A stretch of 64,000 nucleotides of DNA from Phaeobacter sp. A36a-5a (GTDB lineage Bacteria > Pseudomonadota > Alphaproteobacteria > Rhodobacterales > Rhodobacteraceae): contig NZ_JBBLYU010000001.1 in NCBI RefSeq assembly GCF_037911135.1, positions 1,984,001-2,048,000 on the forward strand. Direction: 5' to 3'. The stretch's first letter is position 1; each line of letters starts with the position of its first letter. The position numbers were made by a program, and so were the translations under genes. The notes below the pieces were generated by a model. That model was not told the origin of the DNA. It ran no database searches and saw only the letters and a list, made by a program, of their open reading frames with translations. Shown one piece after another: positions 35,002 to 43,413 of the stretch.

Positions 35002-35061
35002 GGTGCGGCTCCTGTCAAAGCAAGTGAACACCACCCGGACGGGCGGCAACAGCGGGCAGGA

Positions 35062-36450
35062 TCAGAGCAGCAACACCCCGGCCAGCCCGAGAAAGGCAAA
35101 GAAACCAACGATATCCGTGACCGTTGTCACAAAGGCGCCGGAGGCCAGCGCCGGGTCGACGCCGATTTTCTCCAGAATAATCGGCACCGCTGTCCCCGCC
35201 AGCCCTGCGACGACCAGATTGATCACCATAGCGACGGCGATCACGACGCCCAGCATAGGTGAGCCGAACCACAGGATGCCGACAACGGCCATGATCAGCG
35301 CAAAGGCGAGGCCGTTCACCAACCCCACCAGGACCTCCCGCCGGATCACCCGCCAGACGTTGGAGCCGGTGAGGTCGCGGGTGGCCAGTGCGCGCACCGC
35401 CACGGTCAGCGACTGGGTGCCGGCATTGCCACCCATCGAGGCCACAATGGGCATCAGCACCGCCAGCGCCACAAATTCCGCAATCGTCGCCTCGAACTGG
35501 GCAATCACCAGCGAGGCCAGAATCGCCGTTGCCAGATTCACCGCCAGCCAGGGAAAGCGTTGCTTCGTTGTGGCCATGACCCGGTCGGCCAGGCTGCCCT
35601 CACCGACACCGGCCAGACGCAGGATGTCTTCTTCATGTTCCTCATCCAGCACGATCATGGCGTCATCCATGGTGATGACACCGACCAGCCGCCCCTCGTC
35701 ATCGACAACCGGGGCCGAAATCAGGTGATACTGGTTGAAGGCATAGGCGACGTCTTCTTCGTCCTGATCAGCGGGAATGATCTGAAAGGTGTCTTCGACG
35801 ATCTCGCTCAGCCGCACCTCCCGTTTCGAGGACATGATACGGCCAAGCGTGACATTGCCCACCGGGTGCAGCCGCGGGTCGACCAGAACCACATGGTAGA
35901 ACTGATCCGGCAGGTGTTCGGATTCACGCATGAAATCAATCGCCTGCCCCACCGTCCAGTGGTCGGGGGCCATCACCACCTCGCGCTGCATCAGACGGCC
36001 GGCGGAATTCTCCGGGTAGCTCAGCGATTGCTCCACCGCGACCCGGTCGGCATCTTCGAGCGTATTGAGGATGGCCGCCTGCTGAGGCTCTTCCAGATCC
36101 TCCAGAAGGTCGACCACATCATCGCTTTCAAGGTCGCGCACCGCCTCGGCCAGAACCTGCGGCGCCAGCAGCGAAATCACCTCTTCGCGGATCGATTCAT
36201 CCAGTTCCGACAGGATCTCGCCGTCGAATTCGCGGTCGTAAAGGCGGATCAGGCGGCCACGTTCGTAGGCGCTGATCTGTTCCAGAAGGTCGGCGATGTC
36301 AGCGGCGTGCAGCGGCTCCATCAGCTCGGTCAGCTGAGGCTGGTCATCGACCTCCACCGCCTCCAGAATCTGGGCAACCCGTTTGCGGTCCAGCTCGTAG
36401 GCATCCTCGAATGTGGCATCGACTGGCTCTTTTTGGTCATCTGCGATCAT
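35062..36450 (-). CDS. mgtE: Magnesium transporter MgtE
   Basis: The ATG at 36450 (MIADDQKEPVDATFEDAYEL) gives a 462-residue protein. Domains in order: MgtE N-terminal superhelix (about 25-135, with PLHAADIADLLEQ and LESDDVVDLLEDLEEPQQA), two CBS domains (about 140-265, LMQREVVMAPDHWTV and NQYHLISAPVVDDEGRLVGVITMDD) that sense Mg2+, and five membrane helices with the pore motif PIVASMGGNAGTQSLTVAVRALA. It imports Mg2+ across the inner membrane and closes when internal Mg2+ is high. It is divergent from guaD across a 136-base gap in which no Mg2+ riboswitch was seen. Confidence 0.96.
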   Translation of the reverse strand: MIADDQKEPVDATFEDAYELDRKRVAQILEAVEVDDQPQLTELMEPLHAADIADLLEQISAYERGRLIRLYDREFDGEILSELDESIREEVISLLAPQVLAEAVRDLESDDVVDLLEDLEEPQQAAILNTLEDADRVAVEQSLSYPENSAGRLMQREVVMAPDHWTVGQAIDFMRESEHLPDQFYHVVLVDPRLHPVGNVTLGRIMSSKREVRLSEIVEDTFQIIPADQDEEDVAYAFNQYHLISAPVVDDEGRLVGVITMDDAMIVLDEEHEEDILRLAGVGEGSLADRVMATTKQRFPWLAVNLATAILASLVIAQFEATIAEFVALAVLMPIVASMGGNAGTQSLTVAVRALATRDLTGSNVWRVIRREVLVGLVNGLAFALIMAVVGILWFGSPMLGVVIAVAMVINLVVAGLAGTAVPIILEKIGVDPALASGAFVTTVTDIVGFFAFLGLAGVLLL

Positions 36451-36586
36451 TCCGAGGCCCCTTTTGGTGATTGCTTCTGGAATAAAAGAAGCTGTTACCG
36501 AAAAACAATGACAATGACGTAATTTACCGTCGATGTCGCTGCGCGTATCCTGCGCATCGCAGTTTGGCAAGAAAGGACCGCGTTGG

Positions 36587-37873
36587 ATGCAGGCAGAATT
36601 TATCTTACGGGGGCAGGTCCTGTCATTTGCGGGAGACCCGTTTGAGGGCGACCACCCCGAGGCTGCGGCGACGCTGCATGAAGCGGTGGCGATTGGTGGC
36701 GGCAAGGTGCTGGAACTGGGCGCGGCTGATGCGCTGCGCAAGGCCCACCCCTCCGCCAGCCTGGTGGATCACGGCGATCACCTGATCCTCGCCGGCTTTG
36801 TCGATGCCCATGTGCATTTCCCGCAGACCGCGATCATTGCCAGCTGGGGCAAGCGGCTGATCGACTGGCTGAACAGCTATACTTTCCCCGAGGAGATGCG
36901 TTTTGGCGACCGTGGCTATGCCGATGAAATCGCAGGCCGCTATCTGGATCTGACACGGGCCAATGGCACCACCACGATGTGCAGCTACTGCACCATCCAC
37001 CCCGAAAGCGTGGAGGCGTTTTTCAGCGCTGCGCAGGCGCGCGGGCAGCGCGTGGTTGCGGGCAAGACCTGCATGGACCGCAACGCCCCCGAAGGCCTGC
37101 GCGACACCGCGCAATCGGCCTATGACGACAGCGCTGCATTGATTGGCCGCTGGCATGGCGTGGACCGGCTGTCCTATGCGATCACGCCACGGTTCTCGCC
37201 CACCTCGACCCCCGAACAGCTGGAGGCGATGGGCGCGCTTTGGGCCGAGCACCCCGACTGCCTGATGCAGACCCATCTGAGCGAGCAGACCGACGAGATT
37301 GCCTGGGTGAAATCGCTGTTTCCCGAGGCCCGGGACTATCTGGACACCTATGAGCAATTTGGCCTGCTGGGCGAAGGTGGCCTCTACGGTCATGCGATCC
37401 ATCTGGAAGACCGCGAGCGCGCCCGTCTGCGCGAGGTTGGCGCGGCGCTGGTGCATTGTCCAACCTCCAATACCTTCATCGGGTCTGGGCTGTTCGACAT
37501 GGCCGGGCTGATGGCTGAGGGGCAACGCATTGGTCTGGCGACGGATACCGGTGGTGGCTCCAGTTTCTCGATGCTGCGCACCATGGCGGCCGCCTATGAA
37601 ATCGGCCAGCTGCGCGGCACGCCGCTGCATGCTGCACAATTGCTGTGGCTGGCCACCCAAGGCTCGGCCCGCGCGCTGCGCATGGAGGCCCAGATCGGCA
37701 ATCTCGCCCCCGGCATGGAGGCCGATCTGGTGGTCCTGGATCTGGCCTCAACCCCGGCGATTGCGCAGCGCTGCGCGGGCGCGCGCGATCTCTGGGAGGC
37801 GGTTTTTGCCACCATCATGATGGGCGATGACCGGGCGGTGACCGAGGTCTGGATCAACGGCGCGCGCAGCTGA
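36587..37873 (+). CDS. guaD: Guanine deaminase
   Basis: The ATG at 36587, behind GAAAGGACC, gives a 428-residue amidohydrolase. Zinc ligands and catalytic residues are visible: DAHVHFPQTAIIAS, QTHLSEQTDEIAW, GHAIHLED, and ATDTGGGSSFSMLRTM. PGFVD-like LAGFVDAHVHFPQ and CPTSNTFIGSGLF are typical of GuaD. It converts guanine to xanthine and ammonia in purine catabolism. A longer frame from 36533 lacks a ribosome binding site. It faces the 8-oxoguanine-type deaminase gene across a short gap containing the dispersed element. Confidence 0.93.
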   Translation: MQAEFILRGQVLSFAGDPFEGDHPEAAATLHEAVAIGGGKVLELGAADALRKAHPSASLVDHGDHLILAGFVDAHVHFPQTAIIASWGKRLIDWLNSYTFPEEMRFGDRGYADEIAGRYLDLTRANGTTTMCSYCTIHPESVEAFFSAAQARGQRVVAGKTCMDRNAPEGLRDTAQSAYDDSAALIGRWHGVDRLSYAITPRFSPTSTPEQLEAMGALWAEHPDCLMQTHLSEQTDEIAWVKSLFPEARDYLDTYEQFGLLGEGGLYGHAIHLEDRERARLREVGAALVHCPTSNTFIGSGLFDMAGLMAEGQRIGLATDTGGGSSFSMLRTMAAAYEIGQLRGTPLHAAQLLWLATQGSARALRMEAQIGNLAPGMEADLVVLDLASTPAIAQRCAGARDLWEAVFATIMMGDDRAVTEVWINGARS

Positions 37874-37893
37874 GCCGGGCACCGAGGGGGAAA

Positions 37894-37943
37894 GAGGCGC
37901 TGATGCGCCTCTGCCTCCGGCGGGGATATTTCGGGCCAGAAGA
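37894..37943. repeat. Dispersed GGATATTT element, copy 2, with hairpin
   Basis: GAGGCGC-TGAT-GCGCCTC (37894-37911) is a perfect 7-base-pair hairpin that runs straight into CTGCCTCCGGCGGGGATATT with TCGGGCCAGAAGATGAG (37911-37945). It sits in the gap between the two converging purine deaminase genes and could serve as a bidirectional terminator as well as being part of the repeat. Confidence 0.75.
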
Positions 37944-37980
37944 TGAGCGCAGCGCGCTGTCGCCGATCTGGTCAGCTGCG

Positions 37981-39321
37981 TCAGGCCAGCTGCATCAGCC
38001 GTGTGGTGGCTTTTTGGTGCCGTTCAAGAAGGTCTGGCAGATCCACTGTCGCCAGCGTGGTATCGCGGATGATCTGGCGCCCTTCGACAAAGAGATGTTT
38101 CACCTGCGCCGGCCCCGCCAGCAGCAGCGCCGCCGGATCCCAGCTGCCGCTGGAGGCGATGCCGGTCACGTCCCAGATCGCGATATCGGCACGTTTGCCC
38201 ACCGCCAGCTGGCCGACATCGCGCCGCCCCAGCACCTCCGCGCCGCCACGGGTGGCAATCTCCAGCGCCTCATAGGCGCTCATGGCATCAGCCCCCTGTG
38301 CGACCCGCTGCAAGAGCATCGCCTGACGGGCTTCGCTGATCAGGCTGGCCATATCATTGCTGGCCGATCCATCCACGCCGAGACCAACCGGCACCTGCGC
38401 ATCGCGCATGGCGCGCAGCGGCGCGATGCCGCTGCCAAGGCGGCAGTTGGAACAGGGGCAATGGGCAACGCCGGTTCCGGTCCGGGCAAAGAGGTCGATT
38501 TCCCCGGCATCCAGTTTCACGCAATGGGCATGCCAGACGTCGGGGCCGGTCCAGCCCAGATCTTCGGCATATTGGCCGGGACGGCAGCCGAACTGCGCCA
38601 GCGAATAGGCGATATCCTCATCGTTTTCGGCCAGATGGGTGTGCAGCATCACCCCCTTGTCGCGGGCCAGAAGCGCAGTGTCGCGCATCAGTTCGCGGCT
38701 GACGGAAAACGGTGAACAGGGCGCCAGCGCCACCCGGCACATGGAGCCTTCGGCGGGGTCATGGAACCGGTCCACGACGCGGATCATATCGTCGAGAATG
38801 GCGTGTTCCTCCTCGACCAGACTGTCCGGCGGCAGGCCCCCTGCACTTTCGCCGATGCTCATGGCGCCGCGCGTCGGCTGGAAGCGCAGACCAATATCAC
38901 CCGCCGCCTCGATGCTGTCCTCCAGCCGGGTGCCATTGGGATAGAGGTAGAGGTGATCGGAGGTGAGCGTGCAGCCGGAGAAGGCCAGTTCGGCCAGCCC
39001 CAGCTGGGCGGAGACATGGATGTCATCGGGGGTGAAGGCCGACCAGATCGGATAGAGCCGTTTGAGCCAGCCAAACAGCAGCGCGTCCTGCGCGCCGGGC
39101 ACCGCGCGGGTGAGGTTCTGATAGAGATGATGATGGGTGTTCACAAGGCCCGGGGTCACCACGCAGCCCCGGCCGCTGATCCGCTCGCCCTCCGTGGTGA
39201 GATCGCTGCCGATCTCGGCGATCACCCCGTCGCGGATCCGCAGATCGGCATGGGTCAGCTGGCGGCGCTGATCATCCATTGTCAGCGCGATATCAATATC
39301 TTCGATCAGAATTTCAGGCAC
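37981..39321 (-). CDS. 8-oxoguanine deaminase-like amidohydrolase
   Basis: The 446-residue protein contains the subtype III amidohydrolase metal motifs NTHHHLYQNLTRAVPG, HTHLAENDEDIAY, HAHCVKLDAGEID, HCPCSNCRLGSGIAPLR and GVDGSASNDMASLISE. The NTHHHLYQNLTRA start and CPCSNCRLGSG are characteristic of 8-oxoguanine deaminases such as those of Pseudomonas and of AtzB-like hydrolases. It should deaminate 8-oxoguanine or a related purine or triazine. It converges with guaD and is followed upstream by hisN. Substrate specificity is inferred from motifs only. Confidence 0.88.
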   Translation of the reverse strand: MPEILIEDIDIALTMDDQRRQLTHADLRIRDGVIAEIGSDLTTEGERISGRGCVVTPGLVNTHHHLYQNLTRAVPGAQDALLFGWLKRLYPIWSAFTPDDIHVSAQLGLAELAFSGCTLTSDHLYLYPNGTRLEDSIEAAGDIGLRFQPTRGAMSIGESAGGLPPDSLVEEEHAILDDMIRVVDRFHDPAEGSMCRVALAPCSPFSVSRELMRDTALLARDKGVMLHTHLAENDEDIAYSLAQFGCRPGQYAEDLGWTGPDVWHAHCVKLDAGEIDLFARTGTGVAHCPCSNCRLGSGIAPLRAMRDAQVPVGLGVDGSASNDMASLISEARQAMLLQRVAQGADAMSAYEALEIATRGGAEVLGRRDVGQLAVGKRADIAIWDVTGIASSGSWDPAALLLAGPAQVKHLFVEGRQIIRDTTLATVDLPDLLERHQKATTRLMQLA

Positions 39322-39436
39322 AGGTCACACTCCGTCAGGCCGCCCATTTCGGTTCAGAAGTGTGATGGCGCGCCGACAGAATATGGGCAAAGGACTCGGC
39401 GCGTGGCCGAACCCTAATGGATTGCCCGAGGTCGTT

Positions 39437-40231
39437 TCAAGTGGTTTTGCGGATCAGGGCAAGCGCTGCGGCATGAAGCTCGGCGGTGGCTGCGGCCAGG
39501 ACCTGACCGCCCTCATGCGCAGGCTCCCCCTGCCAGTTGGTCACCACGCCACCGGCGGCCTCGATGACCGCGATCGGCGCCTGGATGTCGTAGGCGTTGA
39601 GCCCGGCCTCGATCACCAGGTCACATTGCCCGGCGGCCAGCAGCGCATAGGCGTAGCAATCCATCCCGTAGCGGGTCAGCTGCACTTCGCTGGCGACCCG
39701 CTGGAAGGCGGCGCGTTCCGCTGCGCTGCCGACTTCGGGAAAGGTGGTGAACAGCGTAGCCGCCGACAGATCCGATGTCTTGCGGGTGCTGAGTGCGACC
39801 TCCCCCAGCGGGCCGGTCAGACTGGCCCCCTCGGGCGTACCAATGAACCGCTCACCGATATAGGGTTGATCAATGATGCCGAGGAAAGGGCCATCCGCAT
39901 CGCCAAGGGCAATCAGCACCCCCCAGGTCGGGGTGCCACTGATAAAGCCACGGGTGCCGTCGATCGGGTCCAGCACCCATATGCGCCCGGACTGGCCACG
40001 GGTCTCGCCGTATTCCTCGCCGAGGATGCCGTCCTCGGGCCTGAGTTGCGAAAGCACCGCGCGCATCGCCTGTTCGGCGGCCCGGTCGGCGATGGTGACG
40101 GGATCGAAACCTTCGTCCAGCTTGTTGTCGGATTGCAGCCCGGCTGAGCGGAAATAGGGCAGGATCGCCTGACGTGCGGCATCGGCCATCCGATGGGCAA
40201 CGTCCAGATCTGAAAACGCGGCTGAAGTCAT
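39437..40231 (-). CDS. hisN: Histidinol-phosphatase (inositol monophosphatase family)
   Basis: From the ATG at 40231 the protein has 264 residues. It retains the Li+-sensitive phosphatase motifs GILGEEYGETRG, WVLDPIDGTRGFISGTPTWG (metal aspartates) and LNAYDIQAPIAVIEAAGGVVTNW. The TRGF instead of the usual GTTNF points to the histidinol-phosphatase (HisN) branch, which carries out the penultimate dephosphorylation of histidine synthesis in alphaproteobacteria. It is on its own, downstream of an XRE regulator gene. The upstream 17-codon extension of the frame is unlikely to be translated. Confidence 0.9.
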   Translation of the reverse strand: MTSAAFSDLDVAHRMADAARQAILPYFRSAGLQSDNKLDEGFDPVTIADRAAEQAMRAVLSQLRPEDGILGEEYGETRGQSGRIWVLDPIDGTRGFISGTPTWGVLIALGDADGPFLGIIDQPYIGERFIGTPEGASLTGPLGEVALSTRKTSDLSAATLFTTFPEVGSAAERAAFQRVASEVQLTRYGMDCYAYALLAAGQCDLVIEAGLNAYDIQAPIAVIEAAGGVVTNWQGEPAHEGGQVLAAATAELHAAALALIRKTT

Positions 40232-40296
40232 ACCCGAAGGGGTGACATTCAACCGCGCATATTTCAAGCCCCAAGCCCCCACTTGAGGCGGGAAAA

Positions 40297-40668
40297 TCAG
40301 GCTGCGTCGCTGAGCACGCGCGCCAGTTCGAACAGACGACGGCGCTGGTTTTCAGGAATCGCATAGTAGGAGCGCACCAAATCCAATGCCTCCTTGTCGC
40401 CCATCAGATCGTCAGGCACGCGTGCCTTGTCCGATGCCGGGGCATCATCATCTTGCAGACCTTCAAAAAAGAAGCTGACCGGCACGCTGAGCGCGTCGGA
40501 AATATCCCAGAGCCGGGAGGCGCTGACCCGGTTTGCACCGGTTTCATATTTCTGGATCTGTTGAAATTTAATACCAACCAGCTCTGCGAGCTGCTGTTGC
40601 GTCATGCCGATGAGCCACCGGCGATGCCGGATACGTTTCCCCACGTGCACGTCCACTGGATGAGCCAT
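40297..40668 (-). CDS. XRE-family transcriptional regulator
   Basis: The 123-residue protein has an N-terminal helix-turn-helix of the Xre type (residues 8-67: VGKRIRHRRWLIGMTQQQLAE, IKFQQIQKYETGANRVSASR, IADALSVPVSFFF with phase ISDALSVPV). The second half is acidic and ends RSYYAIPENQRRRLFELARVLSD, a short helical tail seen in the roseobacter and rhizobial group of these regulators. It lies just upstream of hisN on the same strand. Target genes unknown. Ribosome binding site AGGAGAAAC precedes the start. Confidence 0.93.
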   Translation of the reverse strand: MAHPVDVHVGKRIRHRRWLIGMTQQQLAELVGIKFQQIQKYETGANRVSASRLWDISDALSVPVSFFFEGLQDDDAPASDKARVPDDLMGDKEALDLVRSYYAIPENQRRRLFELARVLSDAA

Positions 40669-40924
40669 GCGTTTCTCCTAAGATTTACAAAACTGGGTGC
40701 CACCCTAACCGCCTTTTTAAACCCCCGCCCACCCGGCAAATACCGCGTGGTGCCAATGTTGCCAAAAAACCCGACGGGTTTCTGGACAAACGACAAGGCG
40801 CTCCCATTGGAGTTGAGTGTACGACCTTAACGGTTGAATTCAAGCGTTCACTCTCGCCGGGGTCAGCACCTGTGCGGCAAACGCATGATTTCATGTACCA
40901 ATTTTATTTCACTTTTTTGCATGT
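40669..40924. other. Non-coding upstream region of the XRE and oxidoreductase genes
   Basis: Part of a 367-base gap between the divergent XRE gene and the quinone oxidoreductase gene. A short hairpin, AAACCC-GAC-GGGTTT (40767-40781), is visible, and the region becomes AT-rich toward 40900. No reading frame with good composition was found. The promoter and leader of the oxidoreductase gene follow from 40925. Confidence 0.5.
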
Positions 40925-40953
40925 TTTACACATGTTCTCCACCTCCCCATAAA
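40925..40953 (+). promoter_or_regulatory. Candidate sigma-70-type promoter of the oxidoreductase gene
   Basis: TTTACA (40925-40930) and CATAAA (40948-40953) are spaced by 17 bases, a good fit to a housekeeping promoter. The start site would fall near 40960, exactly where the first arm of the interleaved repeats begins. Confidence 0.5.
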
Positions 40954-40958
40954 TAGTG

Positions 40959-41022
40959 AGGTGATCTGAAGGCGAATCTGGCATGGTTTGGCCATTCAGA
41001 ATCACCTTACCCCATGCCAGAT
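40959..41022 (+). promoter_or_regulatory. Interleaved inverted repeats in the leader of the oxidoreductase gene
   Basis: Two inverted repeats overlap in the order A, B, A', B'. A is AGGTGATCTGAA (40959-40970) and A' is TTCAGAATCACCT (40995-41007), matching except for one bulged base. B is ATCTGGCATGG (40976-40986) and B' is its exact reverse complement CCATGCCAGAT (41012-41022). A-A' and B-B' cannot both form as simple nested stems, so the RNA could switch or form a pseudoknot. B' ends 13 bases before the start codon. Confidence 0.65.
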
Positions 41023-41035
41023 ATGGAAAAATGAT

Positions 41036-42004
41036 ATGCGCGCCTACAGTGTCAGCAGTTTTGACATTTCCCCGACTATCGCAGAAGTTGACGTGGGATC
41101 ACCGGGAAGCGGAGAAGTTGCAGTTGCAATACACGCCTGTGGGTTGAACTTTGCCGATCTTCTTCTGCTCCGTGGCAAATATCAGGATACGCCGGACCTG
41201 CCATTTATTCCCGGTTTGGAACTGGCGGGCGTCATTCAGGCGCTTGGCCCTGATGTGGAGGGGCTGGCGGTTGGCGATCGGGTGGCGGTGTTTTCCGGTC
41301 AGGGCGGGCTGGCGGAGGCCGGGGTGTTTGCGGCCGATCGCGTCACGCGGATCCCCGACGAGATGTCCTTTGCCGATGCGGCGGCGTTTCAGATCACCTA
41401 TGGCACCGGACTGGTTGCGCTGGATCACTGTGCGCGGTTGCAGCCGGGGGAAACCCTGCTGGTCACCGGCGCTGCCGGTGGTGTCGGGCTGACGGCTGTG
41501 GAAATCGGCAAACGTCTGGGCGCGCGGGTGATCGCCCATGCGCGTGGAGCCGAGAAGCTGGCCGTGGCCAAGGCGGCGGGCGCGGATCATCTGATCGACG
41601 CCGACGAGGATCTGCGGCAGGCGGTCAAGGATCTGGGCGGCGCCGATGTGGTCTATGAGGCGATTGGCGGCGATGTCTGGCAAGCGGCCTTTCGGTCTAC
41701 CAACCCGGGCGGGCGGCTGCTGCCCATCGGCTTTGCCGGCGGCGAGGTGCCGCAGATCCCGGCGAACCACCTGCTGGTGAAGAACCTCAGCGTTATCGGG
41801 TTTTACTTTGGCGGCTACCTGAAGAGCCACCCGGCGGTGGTCAGGGGCGCCATCGCGCGGCTGATCGACTGGTATCGTGACGGCTCGCTGCGCCCACACA
41901 TCAGCCACCGCCGGCCGCTGGAGGAGACTGACGCAGGGCTGGAGCTGCTGCGCAACCGCAAAGCCACCGGCAAGGTGGTGATCATGATCCGGCCAGAGGC
42001 CTAG
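41036..42004 (+). CDS. NADPH:quinone oxidoreductase family protein
   Basis: The ATG at 41036 gives a 322-residue zinc-independent medium-chain dehydrogenase. It has the GroES-like N-domain (residues 1-115, CGLNFADLLLLRGKYQ and PGLELAGVIQALGPDVEG) and a Rossmann domain with the NADPH loop LLVTGAAGGVGLTAVEIGKRLG. IGFAGGEVPQIPANHLLVKNLSVIGFYFG is typical of the quinone oxidoreductase/zeta-crystallin branch, which lacks the structural zinc cysteines. It reduces quinones or enones with NADPH; the true substrate is unknown. It has an unusual structured leader. Confidence 0.92.
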   Translation: MRAYSVSSFDISPTIAEVDVGSPGSGEVAVAIHACGLNFADLLLLRGKYQDTPDLPFIPGLELAGVIQALGPDVEGLAVGDRVAVFSGQGGLAEAGVFAADRVTRIPDEMSFADAAAFQITYGTGLVALDHCARLQPGETLLVTGAAGGVGLTAVEIGKRLGARVIAHARGAEKLAVAKAAGADHLIDADEDLRQAVKDLGGADVVYEAIGGDVWQAAFRSTNPGGRLLPIGFAGGEVPQIPANHLLVKNLSVIGFYFGGYLKSHPAVVRGAIARLIDWYRDGSLRPHISHRRPLEETDAGLELLRNRKATGKVVIMIRPEA

Positions 42005-42063
42005 GCGACGGCAACCGCCGCCACGCAGGGCAGCCGCAGGGTGCGATCGTTAGGGCGCAGGTG

Positions 42064-42960
42064 TCAGGCTGCGGTCCAATGGGACTGCGCCGCCGCCAGC
42101 GGGGTACTGATGTTGCGAAAGGCCTTCCGCACCAGAAAGGCAAGTTCAGTCACCATCGGAGAGCCAGAGGTCTCTGCCCCATAGAGGTTGATCAGCTGGA
42201 TCGGCAGATCCGGCAGGCTGCCACCGTGGTCGATCTGTAGCAGATGCGGCGGCTCGGTGCCCTCGATCATGGTGTGGATCGCCAGATCGGCGCTGACCGT
42301 CGCCTCGATGGTGCGGTCGCTATCGGTCTCCACCACCATTTCCCAGGCGATCCCGGCGGCGTCCAGCGCGCTCACCACCTTGGGCCGGAAGGTGCAATAG
42401 CGGCCAAAGGCCAGTTTCAGCGGGCGCTGCCGCCAGGCTGATCCATTGGGCGCACCAATCCAGCACAGCGGCCGCTTGGCCAGCGTTTCGCCGTTTTCCG
42501 AGGTGGCGGTTTCGGTGGTCAGGATCAGATCGCATTCACCGCGCGAAAACTGCTCCTTCAAAGAGCGGGTATAGCTGGAGATCAGCTGCACCTTCACCCG
42601 TGGGAACGACGCGTTGAAACGCTGTAGCACCTGCGGGATCGCCGGGTAGACAATGTCATGCGGCACCCCAAGAACGATTTCGCCTTCATAGGCCTGATCG
42701 GTGAGCCGCCCGATTACCTCGTCATTCAGTGCCACCATCCGCCGCGCATAGGCCAGCAGCTGCTCGCCCGATGCGGTCAGCGCAATGGTGCGGCCAGAAC
42801 GGTCCAGCAGTTGCAGGCCCAACAGCTCCTCCAGCCGCTTCAGCTGCATGGAGACCGCCGATTGGGTCAGATGCAGAAAACCGGCCGCGCGGGTCACCCC
42901 GCCATTGTCCGCAACCGCCACAAACGAGCGCAGCGTGGTGATATCGAGATTTCGCGTCAT
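42064..42960 (-). CDS. LysR-type transcriptional regulator
   Basis: Starting at 42960 (MTRNLDITTLRSFVAVADNGG; one codon later than the first ATG at 42963) the protein has 298 residues. The helix-turn-helix is at residues 6-64 (TRAAGFLHLTQSAVSMQLKR LEELLGLQLL), followed by the substrate-binding domain (GEIVLGVPHDIVYPAIPQVLQRF). It is near the small DUF1127 protein gene, which diverges from it. Regulators of this type next to DUF1127 proteins are frequent in alphaproteobacteria, and this one may control that gene. Effector unknown. Confidence 0.92.
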   Translation of the reverse strand: MTRNLDITTLRSFVAVADNGGVTRAAGFLHLTQSAVSMQLKRLEELLGLQLLDRSGRTIALTASGEQLLAYARRMVALNDEVIGRLTDQAYEGEIVLGVPHDIVYPAIPQVLQRFNASFPRVKVQLISSYTRSLKEQFSRGECDLILTTETATSENGETLAKRPLCWIGAPNGSAWRQRPLKLAFGRYCTFRPKVVSALDAAGIAWEMVVETDSDRTIEATVSADLAIHTMIEGTEPPHLLQIDHGGSLPDLPIQLINLYGAETSGSPMVTELAFLVRKAFRNISTPLAAAQSHWTAA

Positions 42961-43084
42961 CACAATTCCTGATGGTTTAAATCATAAACATTCGTTTTTC
43001 ATATCAATCACACTCCGCCATATACATCAATAGAATTGATCAGACACTGTAACCTCATCAGAATTCCAGAAAAGGACAAAAATC

Positions 43085-43300
43085 ATGACCTATATGGACA
43101 ACAGCCTGCGCAACTGCACCTGCGCGCCCCGCCGCTCGTTCCTCGCAACCGTTGCCCAACGCCTCGCCATCTGGCGCGAACGCCGGATGCTGGCCACGCT
43201 TGATCAAAGCGCGTTGGACGACATGGGCATCAGCAAGACCGAAGCCCAGGCAGAGGCCCGCCGCCCGATCTGGGACGCGCCGAGCAGCTGGACCCGCTAA
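43085..43300 (+). CDS. DUF1127 small arginine-rich protein
   Basis: The 71-residue protein has the DUF1127 core ATVAQRLAIWRERRMLATLDQSALDDMGISKTEAQAEARRPIWD in its C-terminal two thirds. The family is short, highly basic at the N-terminus of the domain and abundant in alphaproteobacteria; members have been linked to phosphate, carbon metabolism and RNA-related regulation. It has its own terminator (43347-43367) and a divergent LysR regulator upstream. Ribosome binding site AAAAGGAC precedes the start. Confidence 0.9.
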   Translation: MTYMDNSLRNCTCAPRRSFLATVAQRLAIWRERRMLATLDQSALDDMGISKTEAQAEARRPIWDAPSSWTR

Positions 43301-43346
43301 AGGCGACGCGCCGACAAGGCTCACACCAAGCCTAATACGAAAAGAT

Positions 43347-43367
43347 GTCCGCGCTGCGGGCCTTTTT
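43347..43367 (+). terminator. Rho-independent terminator of the DUF1127 gene
   Basis: GTCCGC-GCT-GCGGGC (43347-43361) is a short stem, including one G-T pair, followed by CTTTTT. It lies 46 bases after the DUF1127 stop codon. Confidence 0.7.
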
Positions 43368-43413
43368 GTTACGATACAGCCTGAGCTGAAGTTCGGTGTC
43401 AGCGTGTGTGCAT

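Noticed and set aside
34326-35061. 6S RNA beside 5-FTHF cyclo-ligase
   Set aside because: 6S RNA is often adjacent to this gene, but mgtE lies 60 bases upstream and the downstream gap holds only two small hairpins.
36451-36586. Mg2+ riboswitch before mgtE
   Set aside because: The gap is only 136 bases and no M-box-like conserved segments were seen.
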